A stretch of DNA of 64,000 bases from NCBI GenBank assembly GCA_963742725.1, contig CAVUMX010000003.1, positions 1,798,001-1,862,000 of the forward strand. Direction: 5' to 3'. Source of the DNA: CAVVAL01 sp963742725 (GTDB taxonomy: Bacteria; Actinomycetota; Actinomycetes; Mycobacteriales; Cryptosporangiaceae). Shown here piece by piece: positions 24,101 through 31,990 of this stretch. The position numbers were made by a program, and so were the translations under genes. Below the pieces are notes generated by a model that searched no databases, was not told the origin of the DNA, and was given only the letters and a program-made list of their open reading frames with translations. Positions within the stretch are counted from its first letter, which is position 1, and each line of letters starts with the position of its first letter.

Positions 24101-25266
24101 CCATGCCGTTCCTGGCCGACCACTGCTTCTACCGCCAGCCGGACGGATGGCCCGACGACACGGACCGGTACCCCGTCGTCCCGATGACGACGTTGCTGGA
24201 ACTGATGGCGGACGTCGCCCGCGACCTGGCGCCGGGCCGCGTCGTCGTCGGGTTCCGGGACGTGCGGGCGCTGCGGTGGCTGGCGGTGGCTCCGGCGGCG
24301 ACCGTGACGATCACCGCCACCCCGGACGCGAGCGGGCAAGTCACGGTCGTGATTGACGGCTACACGCGCGGGACGGTGCTGCTCGCCGACGCGTATCCGG
24401 CGCCGGAGGCGTCCGCTGAGACAGCTTTGACCGCCGAGCGGCCCGCACCGTTCGCCGCCGGCGAGATGTACACGGATCGCTGGATGTTCCACGGACCGGC
24501 GTTCCACGGCGTGACGGGCCTCGGCCCGGTCGCCGACGACGGGATCCGCGGCGTCCTGACCACGCCCGAGGCGCCGGGCGCGCTGCTCGACAACGCGGGC
24601 CAGCTCATGGGCCTGTGGATCATGCTCCGGACGGACGTCGACCGGCTGGCGTTCCCGAGCGCGATCGACGCGATCCACCTGTACGGGCCGCACCCGAGGC
24701 CCGGTGACCAGCTCGCGTGCACCGTGCGGGTCACGTCGTTCGGGGAGTCCGAGGTGGTGGCCGACCTGGACCTGGGCGCGTGGGCGCGGATCGAGGGCTG
24801 GCGGGACCGCCGGTTCGGCACCGACGAGCGCACCTGGCCCGTGTTCCAGTCACCGGAGCGCCACCTGATCGCCGAACACCGCCCGGACGGCGCGTTCGTC
24901 GTACGGGAGCGCTGGCGCGACCCGGCGACCCGCGAGCTGATCATGCGACGGTACCTGGGCGCCACCGAACGGGCCGCCTACCAGCGCCAGGACCCGCGCG
25001 CCCAGCGGACGTGGCTGCTGGGCCGGATCGCCGTCAAGGACGCCGTCCGCCAGTGGCTGTGGGACCGCGGGCACGGGCCGCTGTTCCCCGTCCAGATCGG
25101 GGTGGGTGACGACCTGGCCATCACCGGGCCGTTCGACGACCTGCCCGCCGTGACGCTGACGCTCACCGCTGCCACTGCCACTGCCGATGCCAATGCCCAA
25201 GCCGTCGTGCGGGTCGGCGCGCCGGTGACCGTACCCGACCTCGAAGGGACATCCGATGGCGCCTGA
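21166..25266 (+). CDS. PUFA-synthase-like polyketide synthase: KS-AT-DH
   Basis: 1366 aa from GTG at 21166, GGAGG upstream. KS: Cys209 (DAACASS), His347 (EAHGTAT), His384 (IGHTMPAAG). Residues 478-489 are encoded by a palindromic repeat inserted in the KS-AT linker. AT: Ser673 in GHSVGEW, with FHSPMLAPY later. DH of double-hotdog type: FLADHCFY (His986) and LLDNAGQLMG (Asp1142). Near the C-terminus WLLGRIAVKDAVRQWLWDRG recalls the WxxKEA helix of phosphopantetheinyl transferases, although the usual acidic motif before it is not evident. It should work with the first synthase as a second condensing and dehydrating module. All active-site residues appear intact despite the insertion. Confidence 0.9.
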   Translation: MAEAPAVAIVGMAALFPGAGDLDTYWRNIVGGVDAVTDVPAGRWDPSYFDPGATTADRFYCRRGGFVDDLAHFDPTRFGIMPVAVDGAEPDQLLALRVAADAIADAGGENRLGDLRRVGVIVGRGGYLTPGMARLDQRVRTAHQLVTTLRDLVPGVSDADLDRVRRAFTDQLGPERPEATIGLVPNLAASRIANRLDLQGPAYTVDAACASSLVAVDQAVSELAGGRCDAVVAGGVHHCHDVTLWSVFTQLGALSTSQRIRPFHRDADGILIGEGTGMVVLKRLADAERDGDRVYAVIRGTGVASDGRASSLMAPRPDGQVLALERAWHAAGLDPTAPDAAGLIEAHGTATPAGDQTELDSLTRVFGSSGPPIGLGSVKSMIGHTMPAAGVAGLIKAALALHHRVLPPTLHCDDPHPALAGGRFEPVMSARPWEARTVRRAGVDAFGFGGINAHVVLEEAAPGGAMRSPRGGVSFANMTNPGSQTEICHAGEKDIVPDGARPVGAAAPAPAAPLVVEEPAERVVLLAGGGPEELLRQLDEPDLLERDDAQARRDGGPWRLAIVGGDARRLDLARRIVAQGKPWRGRSDVWFTPAPLLGAGGGKLAFVFPGLEETFAPRVDDVALHFGLPAPRLEPDTPDALGAFGLGVVEVGRVLDTALRQLGIVPDLVAGHSVGEWSAMISAELYPREAIAAFIAGFDPASVEVPGVVFAALGCGAETAGAALDGLADVVVSHDNCPHQSIVCGAQDSVATALDRLRADGVQGQVLPFRSGFHSPMLAPYLNPIRASFASLPLQRPTVPVWSATSVAPYPDEPDAVRDLAVRHLVEPVRFRELTRRLHEAGVRAFVQVGTGSVTGFVGDTLADADHLAISANTPKRSGLAQLRRVAAALWADGLTPDFPRQPTRRTATPRGRRLDLGAALIRLPADPGLSGAAAQPGDPLLAEFEALLRDTTSAAHDVLAVRTRPKPRTTRRVLSLESMPFLADHCFYRQPDGWPDDTDRYPVVPMTTLLELMADVARDLAPGRVVVGFRDVRALRWLAVAPAATVTITATPDASGQVTVVIDGYTRGTVLLADAYPAPEASAETALTAERPAPFAAGEMYTDRWMFHGPAFHGVTGLGPVADDGIRGVLTTPEAPGALLDNAGQLMGLWIMLRTDVDRLAFPSAIDAIHLYGPHPRPGDQLACTVRVTSFGESEVVADLDLGAWARIEGWRDRRFGTDERTWPVFQSPERHLIAEHRPDGAFVVRERWRDPATRELIMRRYLGATERAAYQRQDPRAQRTWLLGRIAVKDAVRQWLWDRGHGPLFPVQIGVGDDLAITGPFDDLPAVTLTLTAATATADANAQAVVRVGAPVTVPDLEGTSDGA
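22597..22632. repeat. Palindromic repeat, family C copy 1, in frame inside the PKS gene
   Basis: 36-base palindrome starting ATGACAAATCCCGGT and ending ACCGAGATTTGTCAT, with one mismatch between 15-base arms. Flanking CTTTTGCG (left) and CGAAAAAG (right) extend it imperfectly. It translates as MTNPGSQTEICH in the PKS frame and lies in the KS-AT linker. Its base composition (many A and T) stands out sharply from the surrounding GC-rich codons. The second copy is at 43489-43524. Confidence 0.92.
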
Positions 25267-25564
25267 GAATCTGGCCGTCAAGACCGTCACGGCCGACGCA
25301 GTCCTGGCCACGATCAGCCGGTTGCTGGTCGAGATCATCGGCGAGGCGTACGTCCTCGACCTGGACATCGGCATGGACACCGGTTTCAACGCCGACCTGG
25401 AGCTGGAGAGCATCGAGTTCGTCGCGCTGGCGGCGCGGCTGCGGGAGACCTACGGCGAGCGGGTGGACTTCGTCGGCTTCCTCGCCGACAAGGAGGTCGG
25501 CGAGATCATCGCGCTGACCGTCGGCGACCTCGTCCGCTACATCACGCGGAGCCTCGATGGCTGA
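25256..25564 (+). CDS. Stand-alone acyl carrier protein
   Basis: 102 aa. Its ATG overlaps the end of the KS-AT-DH gene by 11 bases. The phosphopantetheine serine is in ADLELESIEFVALAARLRE, within a four-helix acidic ACP. The motif is ELES rather than the usual D/G-S-L, as in several discrete ACPs of lipid and glycolipid pathways. It probably carries the starter or the finished chain for the hydrolase or glycosyltransferase encoded downstream, which is inferred from gene order. It overlaps the next gene by 8 bases. Confidence 0.9.
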   Translation: MAPENLAVKTVTADAVLATISRLLVEIIGEAYVLDLDIGMDTGFNADLELESIEFVALAARLRETYGERVDFVGFLADKEVGEIIALTVGDLVRYITRSLDG

Positions 25565-26336
25565 GGTCGTGGCGAACGGCGTGCGGCTGCACGTCCAGCT
25601 GCTCGGCGAGGACAACGCCGGGCCGACCGTGGTGTTCGTGCACGGGCTCGTCATGGACAACCTGTCGAGCTTCTACTACACCCTCGCCAACCCGATCGCG
25701 GCCGCCGGCGCCCGCGTGGTCCTCTACGACCTGCGCGGGCACGGCCGTTCGCAGCGCACCCCGACCGGGTACTCGGTGGCCGACTCCGTCGCCGACCTGG
25801 CCGCGCTGCTCGACGCGCTGCGCATCCGGGGGCCGGTCCACCTGGTCGGGAACAGCTACGGCGGCACCGTGGCGCTGGCCTACGGCGTCGCGTTTCCGGA
25901 CCGGGTCGCGAGCCTCGTCCTCATCGAGGCGCACTTCGCGATCGAGGGCTGGGGCGAGCAGATGGCCGGCACGCTCACCGAGATCGCGTTCGGGCTGCGC
26001 GACGGCGACGTGGCCGCGTGGCGGAACCGGCACGGCCGCAAGCTCGGCCGGATGGCGGGCAACGCCGACGAGCTCATCAACAACACGACGCTCGTCGACG
26101 ACCTCCTCGCCGTCACGCCGCTGCCCGCCGACGGGCTGCGCGCGCTCTCCGGCCCGGTGCTGGCCGTCTACGGCGCCGACTCGGACGTCCTCCACCACGC
26201 CGAAGCCCTGTCCGGGCTGCTGCGGCAGTACACGCTCGACGTCCTGCCCGGACGCACGCACTCGGTCCTGATGGAGGCGACGGGCTACCTGCGCGAACGC
26301 CTCGCCGCCTGGCTCCACACGGGAGTTTCTTCATGA
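25557..26336 (+). CDS. Alpha/beta hydrolase (possible chain-release enzyme)
   Basis: 259 aa. Oxyanion region VVFVHGLVMDN, nucleophile elbow VGNSYGGTVAL (Ser), acid in AVYGADSDVLHH and catalytic His in PGRTHSVLME give a complete triad. No signal peptide. It overlaps the ACP gene by 8 bases and the glycosyltransferase by 4, so it belongs to the operon. With no thioesterase domain in either synthase, release or transfer of the acyl chain from ACP is the natural hypothesis. Confidence 0.88.
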   Translation: MAEVVANGVRLHVQLLGEDNAGPTVVFVHGLVMDNLSSFYYTLANPIAAAGARVVLYDLRGHGRSQRTPTGYSVADSVADLAALLDALRIRGPVHLVGNSYGGTVALAYGVAFPDRVASLVLIEAHFAIEGWGEQMAGTLTEIAFGLRDGDVAAWRNRHGRKLGRMAGNADELINNTTLVDDLLAVTPLPADGLRALSGPVLAVYGADSDVLHHAEALSGLLRQYTLDVLPGRTHSVLMEATGYLRERLAAWLHTGVSS

Positions 26337-27493
26337 GTCGCTTTCTGTTCGTCGTCCCGCCGCTGACGGGGCACACGCTGCCGGCGGTGGCCGTGGCGGC
26401 GGAGCTGTCCGCGCGCGGTCACGAGGTGGCGTGGGCGGGGCATGCGGGCATCGTCGCGGGGCTGCTGCCGTCCGGTGCGCGGATCTTCGATGTCGACGGC
26501 GCGGACGAGATCGTGGCGTTACGGGAACAGTCCCGGGGGCTGCGCGGCGCGGCGGCGTTCCAGTTCCTGTGGCGGGACTTCCTGATCCCCCTGGCCGACG
26601 CCATGGTGCCGGCGGTCGAGCGGGCGGTGGCCGAGTACGCGCCGGACGTCCTGGTCGTGGACCAGCAGGCGGTCGCCGGAGCGGTCGTCGCGCGGCGTCG
26701 CGGGCTGCCGTGGGCGACGTCGGCGACCACGTCGGCCGAGCTCACCGACCCGTTCGCGCTGATGCCGAAGCTCGGCGACTGGGCACGGGAACAGCTGCTC
26801 GACCTGGCCCGTCGCCACGGCGCCCCGGACGACGGCGCCGACCTGCGCTTCTCCGACCATCTCGTGATCGCGTTCACGACGTCCGCGCTGATCGGGCCGG
26901 TGGAAGGGTTCGGCGACCACTACGCGTTCGTCGGTCCGTCGATCGGCGCGCGAGTCGACGTCCCCACCTTCCCGTGGCAGTGGATCGACCCCGCGCGGCG
27001 GCTCGTGCTGGTGTCGCTCGGGACGGTGAGCCGCGAGTCCGGCGACCGGTTCTTCGACACGGTCCTCGCCGCGCTGGACCCGATGGGCGCCGGCGTCCAG
27101 GCCGTCGTCGTCGCGCCGCCCGACCGGTTCCCGCGCGTACCGGAGAACGTCCTCGTCCGGGAGTACGTGCCGCAGCTCGACCTCCTGCCGTACTGCGCCG
27201 CCGTGGTCACGCACGCCGGCCACAACACGGTGTGCGAGGCACTGTCGCACGGCGTTCCGCTGGTGGTGGCGCCGATCCGCGACGACCAACCGATCGTCGC
27301 GCAGCAGGTCGTCGACGCCGGCGCCGGGATCCGCGTGCGGTACGGGCGGGTCGGCGCGGACGAGCTGCGGGCCGTGCTGATGGACGTCCTCGACGACCGC
27401 GCGTACCGGGCCGCGGCCCGGCGGGTGGGTACCTCGTTCGACGCCGCCGGTGGTGCCGCCACCGCGGCCGACCGACTGGAGAAGCTGACATGA
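26333..27493 (+). CDS. Family 1 glycosyltransferase (MGT/UGT type)
   Basis: 386 aa. ATG at 26333 overlaps the hydrolase stop (ATGA). It starts FLFVVPPLTGHTLPAVAVAAEL, with the acceptor-side His of GT1 enzymes. The donor-binding signature is complete: VREYVPQLDLLPYC, VVTHAGHNTVCEALSHGVP and PIRDDQPIVAQQV. Enzymes of this kind attach activated sugars to macrolides, lipids or carotenoids. No sugar-nucleotide genes are in the window, so a common UDP-sugar donor is likely. It points to a glycosylated polyketide or glycolipid product. Confidence 0.92.
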   Translation: MSRFLFVVPPLTGHTLPAVAVAAELSARGHEVAWAGHAGIVAGLLPSGARIFDVDGADEIVALREQSRGLRGAAAFQFLWRDFLIPLADAMVPAVERAVAEYAPDVLVVDQQAVAGAVVARRRGLPWATSATTSAELTDPFALMPKLGDWAREQLLDLARRHGAPDDGADLRFSDHLVIAFTTSALIGPVEGFGDHYAFVGPSIGARVDVPTFPWQWIDPARRLVLVSLGTVSRESGDRFFDTVLAALDPMGAGVQAVVVAPPDRFPRVPENVLVREYVPQLDLLPYCAAVVTHAGHNTVCEALSHGVPLVVAPIRDDQPIVAQQVVDAGAGIRVRYGRVGADELRAVLMDVLDDRAYRAAARRVGTSFDAAGGAATAADRLEKLT

Positions 27494-29311
27494 GCTGGTT
27501 GCCCCTGCTCGTCCTCGCCGGGCTCGTCCTGAACGGGCTGCGGCTGCGGCGCCGGGCCGCCCGGCTGGCGACGCTCGTCCCGACAGGCGACGCGGTCCGG
27601 CTCCAGCACCGGTTCGTCACGGCGGCCGGCGTCGAGCTGGACGCCGACACCCGCCGCGCCGCCAGCGCGCACGCCGACCTGCACCGGCTCGACGTCCTCG
27701 ACCTGGTGCCCGCGGACCTGCCGTCCGGACCCGCGTTCGACCTCCTGCGGATGGTCAACCCGGCGAAATACCGCACCAACCGGCTCGCGCCCGGACGCGG
27801 CGCCCTGCACGCGCTGCTCGTGGACGTCGGCGTCGCGGAACGCGCCGGCATCACCCGATGCGACGGCCTCGACGCGGTCGAGATGGTCGAGCTGACGATC
27901 AGGCTGAAGCGGCACGCGTCCGTCACCGCCGACCGCGCCGTGGCGCCAGGGCTGCGCGCCCGTCCGGACATGCCCGCGCAGCGGCTCGCCGTGCTCCGCG
28001 CCGTCTACGACACCGCGTCGCGGATCGTCCTGGCGCTGCCGGTGCTGCTCTGGGCCGCGCTCGTCGCCGGGGCCGTCGTCAACCCGCGCTGGGGCCTGGC
28101 AGCGGCCGGCGCGTTCGTCCTCCAGCCGTACCTCGTGTTCGCCGGCACGTCGCTGAAACCTCGCGACCTGCACCGGACGGCGCTGCTGCGGCCCGTCACC
28201 GACCCGCTGCGCTGGTGGAAGACCGTCACCGGCGCGTGGCGCCCGGCCCCGAAGCCCGACCCGTACGCGGCGCTCAAGCAGGCCTACGCCGCCGAGATCG
28301 GCGCCGGCACCGACCGGTTCTTCGAGGAGCGCCGCGCGTCGTGCCCGTGGTGCGGATCCGGCGACCTGTCGGTGCTGCTGCGCTACGGGCGACCTCGTCC
28401 AGGGCAAGCCCGGGACGTTCACGCTGGAGCGGTGCGGTGCGTGCCGGCACGTGTTCCAGAACCCGCGGCTGTCGATCGCCGGGCTCGACTTCTACTACCG
28501 CGACTTCTACGACGGGCTCGGCGAGGAGCAGATCGAGGCGCTGTTCGGCACGGCGTGGACGGCGTACAAGGGCCGCGCGGAGATGGTGCGGCCGTTCACG
28601 ACACCCCGGTCGCTGGCTCGACGTCGGCGGCGGCCACGGCCACTTCTGCAACATCGCCCGCGACTTCTGGCCGCACACCGAGTTCGACGCGCTCGACATG
28701 AGCGAGTCCATCGAGGAGGCCGAGCGGCGCCGCTGGGTCGGGCAGGGCCACCGCGGCATGTTCCCCGACCTCGCCGCCGACCTCGCCGGCCGCTACGACG
28801 TCGTCAGCATGCACCACTACCTCGAACACACCCGCGAGCCGTACGACGGAGCTGGACGCCGCCCGCAAGATGCTCCCCGACGGCGGCCACCTGCTCATCG
28901 AGGTGCCGAACCCGTCGTCCCGGCTCGGCGCGCTGTTCGGCAAGTGGTGGATGCCGTACTTCCAGCCGCAGCACCAGCACCTCATCCCGCTCGACAACCT
29001 GGTCGCGCGCGCTGGAGGACCGCGGCTTCACGATCCTCGCCGCCGATCGCGGCATCGCCCACCTGCCCGTCGACATCACCGGCGCGATCGCGCTCGCCGT
29101 GAACGTCGCCGCACCCGACCCGCGCCTGCCGTGGCGGCCAGGGCCGCCCTCGCGGAAGCGGCTGGTCTGGCGCGAGACCCTGCTCCACGCGGCGATCCCG
29201 TTCTTCCTCGTGACGCTGGTGCTGGACCGCCTGCTGGGGCTGGCCCTGCGCCGCACGCGCGACGGCAACACGTACCGGGTACTGGCCGTCGTCGGCGCCG
29301 GCCCGGCCTAA
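27490..29311 (+). pseudogene. Membrane protein fused to zinc-ribbon SAM methyltransferase, four frame breaks
   Basis: Starts ATGA-coupled to the glycosyltransferase. The first 295 codons encode an unrecognised region with an N-terminal segment (PLLVLAGLVL) and two membrane spans (IVLALPVLLWAALVAGAVV; LAAAGAFVLQPYLVFAG). Then comes a class I methyltransferase with a zinc ribbon (CPWCGSGDL, CGACRHVF), the SAM motif WLDVGGGHGHF, YDVVSMHHYLEH, and a C-terminal hydrophobic helix. Homologous sequence continues through four changes of frame near 28387, 28604-28613, 28849 and 29003-29012, each equivalent to +1. As given, translation ends early. Repaired, the protein is about 605 aa. Either recent decay or base-calling errors. 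Confidence 0.8.
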
Positions 29312-29315
29312 CGCG

Positions 29316-30245
29316 TCACTCCGCGCCGACGGCCTGAGGCTCGCCCACCGGCAACGTGTGCACGGCGAGCGCGGGTCGGAGCCGGCGCAGCGCCGCCACC
29401 GTCCTGGGCAGGTTGACCACGAAAGGCAACGGCCGCAGTGGACGGTCCAACGCGCGCGTGAAGTCGTCCCAGTGCACCAGGAACACCCGGCTGGCGCCGA
29501 CGGCGTCGACGGTCTCGCGCAGGTACGCGTCAAGGTCGCCGGGCATGCTGGCGACGCTGAGAAACACCGTGTCCGCGCGGCGACCGGCCAACGCACCCGG
29601 CTGGTAGCCCGCACTGTTGTGGCACAGCAGGTTCCCGGACGGATGCTCGATGAGCAGCGAGAACGTGCCGCCCTGGCGCAGGTCACGCAGCCGCGCCGGG
29701 AACCGCACCGGCCCGGTCACCGCGCCGGCGGGGCCGCCGCTGCCGGAATGCCGGCTCGGCAGGAACGTGACGGTGAAGTCCCCGAACCGCCGCGACCCGC
29801 CCCGTGCGCCGCCGTGGCTGAGGGCCCCGCCGGGGTCCGGGGCTGTGCCGTCGGCCTCGCCCGGTACTACCCCGTCGAGCTGGTGCGGTGGTAGGCCGAG
29901 TGCGCGGCCGAGCGCCACCGAACTCGGCGAGCCGACCAGCACCGCGCCAGTGGCGGCGCCGGCCACACCCGCGTCCAGGATGTGGTCGAAGTGCGTGTGC
30001 GTCACCGGCATCGCCCGGATCGGCGGCGCGAGCGGCGCGATCCACCGCTCGTACTGGGACGGGTCGGGGCGCAGGACGCGGCGGCCCAGCGCGAGCCCCA
30101 GGAATCCGGCGGTCCGCGTCAGGAACGGATCGACGAGCAGCGCGGTCTCGCCGTCCGAGATCAGCTCGCACGTCGTGCCGAACCACGCGACGGTGAGCCC
30201 ACCGGCGGCCTGCCGCCGGTACTCGAACTCCGCCAGCGCCGTCAC
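29316..30245 (-). CDS. MBL-fold metal-dependent hydrolase
   Basis: 309 aa. The metallo-beta-lactamase metal motif HTHFDH is present (residues about 82-87), with LVDPFLTRTAG before it and later metal ligands plausible in HNSAGYQPG and VFLVHWDD. A Gly-rich insertion (about residues 130-150) is unusual. Its stop codon lies four bases from the end of the convergent biosynthetic operon. It is the last gene of the leftward drrAB operon, 67 bases after the alpha/beta hydrolase gene. Relatives include lactonases and phosphodiesterases. Substrate not predictable. Confidence 0.85.
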   Translation of the reverse strand: MTALAEFEYRRQAAGGLTVAWFGTTCELISDGETALLVDPFLTRTAGFLGLALGRRVLRPDPSQYERWIAPLAPPIRAMPVTHTHFDHILDAGVAGAATGAVLVGSPSSVALGRALGLPPHQLDGVVPGEADGTAPDPGGALSHGGARGGSRRFGDFTVTFLPSRHSGSGGPAGAVTGPVRFPARLRDLRQGGTFSLLIEHPSGNLLCHNSAGYQPGALAGRRADTVFLSVASMPGDLDAYLRETVDAVGASRVFLVHWDDFTRALDRPLRPLPFVVNLPRTVAALRRLRPALAVHTLPVGEPQAVGAE

Positions 30246-30312
30246 GGCCGGCCCCTGTCCGGCGAGCCGGCTGGCGCCGCGACCGCCGCGCGCCCGGCGA
30301 GGCCGGGCGGCG

Positions 30313-31170
30313 TCACGGTGCGACCTCGGCGGCGAGGGTGACCACCGCGTCGATCAGTTGGGTGCCGTCGACGAGGAGCCGGCCGTTGTGGCCGGCGCCG
30401 TCCACCCGCACGACCCGCGTCGGTCCGGCAGCGGCCTCGGCGACGGCGAGGCTCTGCGCGGGCGGGACGAGCCGGTCGGCGGTGCCGTAGACGACGGTCG
30501 TCGGCACGTCGATGCGGGCGAGCAGGTCGGCGACGGGATGCCGGTCGCGCAGCAGGGCCCGGACCGGCAGGAACGGGTAGTGGATCCGTCCGACGGACGC
30601 GAGGTCCACGAACGGCGAGCGCAGCACCAGCCCGGCCGGCGGATGCGCGGCGGCGAGCCGGGTGGCGACCGCCGTGCCGAGGCTCTCGCCGAAGTACAGG
30701 AGCCGCTCGGGCGGTACCCCGGCCTGTTCCACCAGGTAGGCGCGGGCGGCCTCGGCGTCGCGGGCGAGCCCGTCCTCGCTCGGCCGTCCGGGGTTGCCGC
30801 CGTACCCGCGATAGTCGAACAGGAGCACGCCGAGACCACGCGCGGCGAGCGCGGCGGCGAGTGGGGCGCGACCCCAGCGGTTGCCGCCGTTGCCGTTGGT
30901 GACCAGAACGGTCATGCCACCGTCCGGCGCGGGCACGTGCCACGCGCCCAGCTCCAGCCCGTCAGCGGTGTGCAGCCGGACGTCGCGGGCACCGTCGAGC
31001 GCCGCGGCGGCCGACGGCAACGGCCCCTGCACCGGGAAGTACACGAGCCGGCGCTGGAGCGCCCACAGCGGACCCACCATCAGCGCACCGACGACAAGTA
31101 CTGCGACGACGCCCCGCACACCCTGAGGGATCCGCCGGGCCACACCTGCCAGCATCGCCCACCCGCGCAC
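30313..31170 (-). CDS. Membrane-anchored alpha/beta hydrolase (BEM46/YqkD-like)
   Basis: 285 aa. One N-terminal membrane segment (GVVAVLVVGALMVGPLWAL) is followed by YFPVQGPLPSA and a hydrolase domain with nucleophile elbow YFGESLGTAVA, acid in VVYGTADRLVPP and His in GAGHNGRL. This architecture is that of BEM46-like serine hydrolases, facing the outside of the membrane. GTG at 31170 is used; ATG at 31155 is also possible. It lies 16 bases downstream of the ABC permease gene and is probably in the same operon. Confidence 0.82.
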   Translation of the reverse strand: MRGWAMLAGVARRIPQGVRGVVAVLVVGALMVGPLWALQRRLVYFPVQGPLPSAAAALDGARDVRLHTADGLELGAWHVPAPDGGMTVLVTNGNGGNRWGRAPLAAALAARGLGVLLFDYRGYGGNPGRPSEDGLARDAEAARAYLVEQAGVPPERLLYFGESLGTAVATRLAAAHPPAGLVLRSPFVDLASVGRIHYPFLPVRALLRDRHPVADLLARIDVPTTVVYGTADRLVPPAQSLAVAEAAAGPTRVVRVDGAGHNGRLLVDGTQLIDAVVTLAAEVAP

Positions 31171-31186
31171 GGCGGTCCACCGCGCC

Positions 31187-31990
31187 TCAGCGGCTCACCG
31201 CCTTCTTGTAGCGGTTGATCGCCAGCGGCACGAACACCGCGAGCATCACGACGACCCAGATCAGGGACGCGATCACCGGATGCCGGAGCGGCAACGCGTC
31301 GGGCGTCTCCATCAGCGGGCTGGTGTTGCCGAACAGCTCGCGGGCGGCGAGGGTGGCCGCCGAGATCGGGTTCCACTCGGCCACGACCTTGAGCAGGCCG
31401 GGCATCCGCGCGCTGTCGACGAACGTGTTCGCCACGAACGTCAGCGGGAAGATGACGACGAAGCTGGCGTTGTTGAACACCTCCGCGTTGCGGACCCACA
31501 GGCCCACCACGGCCATCGCCCACGAGAACGCGTACGCGAACAGCAGCAGCAGGGCGAACCCGGCCACCGCCTCCAGGAACGAGGACCGGATCCGCCAGCC
31601 GACGAGCAGCCCGGTCAGCGACATCACGACGATCACGATCACGTTGTTGACCAGATCACTCGTCGTCCGCCCGATGAGGACCGCCGACCGCGCCATCGGC
31701 AGCGACCGGAACCGGTCGATGATGCCGCGCTGGATGTCCTGGGCCAGGCCGCTGCCGGTGATCGTCGCGCCGAACAGGACGGTCTGCGTGAAGATCCCCG
31801 CCATCAGGAACTCCCGGTAGTTCATCCCGGGGATGTCGATCGCGCTGCCGAACACGTAGGCGAACAGCAGCACGAACATGATCGGCGAGATCGTGGAGAA
31901 CACCAGCAGGTCGGGGACCCGCTTGATCTTGATGAGGTTCCGCCTGGCCACGACCATGCCGTCGCCGAACGCCTGGGCCACGCTGGTCAT
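31187..31990 (-). CDS. ABC-2 permease, DrrB-like
   Basis: 267 aa with six predicted membrane segments (for example FSTISPIMFVLLFAYVFGSAI, NNVIVIVVMSLTGLLVGW and SLIWVVVMLAVFVPLAI). The conserved FLMAGIFTQTVLFG and GIIDRFRSLPMARSAVL are typical of the DrrB/NodJ drug and lipid exporter family. It overlaps the ATPase gene by 4 bases (ATGA), so the two proteins make one transporter. In mycobacteria DrrAB-type systems export complex polyketide lipids, and location next to the lipid-type PKS suggests the same here. Confidence 0.92.
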   Translation of the reverse strand: MTSVAQAFGDGMVVARRNLIKIKRVPDLLVFSTISPIMFVLLFAYVFGSAIDIPGMNYREFLMAGIFTQTVLFGATITGSGLAQDIQRGIIDRFRSLPMARSAVLIGRTTSDLVNNVIVIVVMSLTGLLVGWRIRSSFLEAVAGFALLLLFAYAFSWAMAVVGLWVRNAEVFNNASFVVIFPLTFVANTFVDSARMPGLLKVVAEWNPISAATLAARELFGNTSPLMETPDALPLRHPVIASLIWVVVMLAVFVPLAINRYKKAVSR

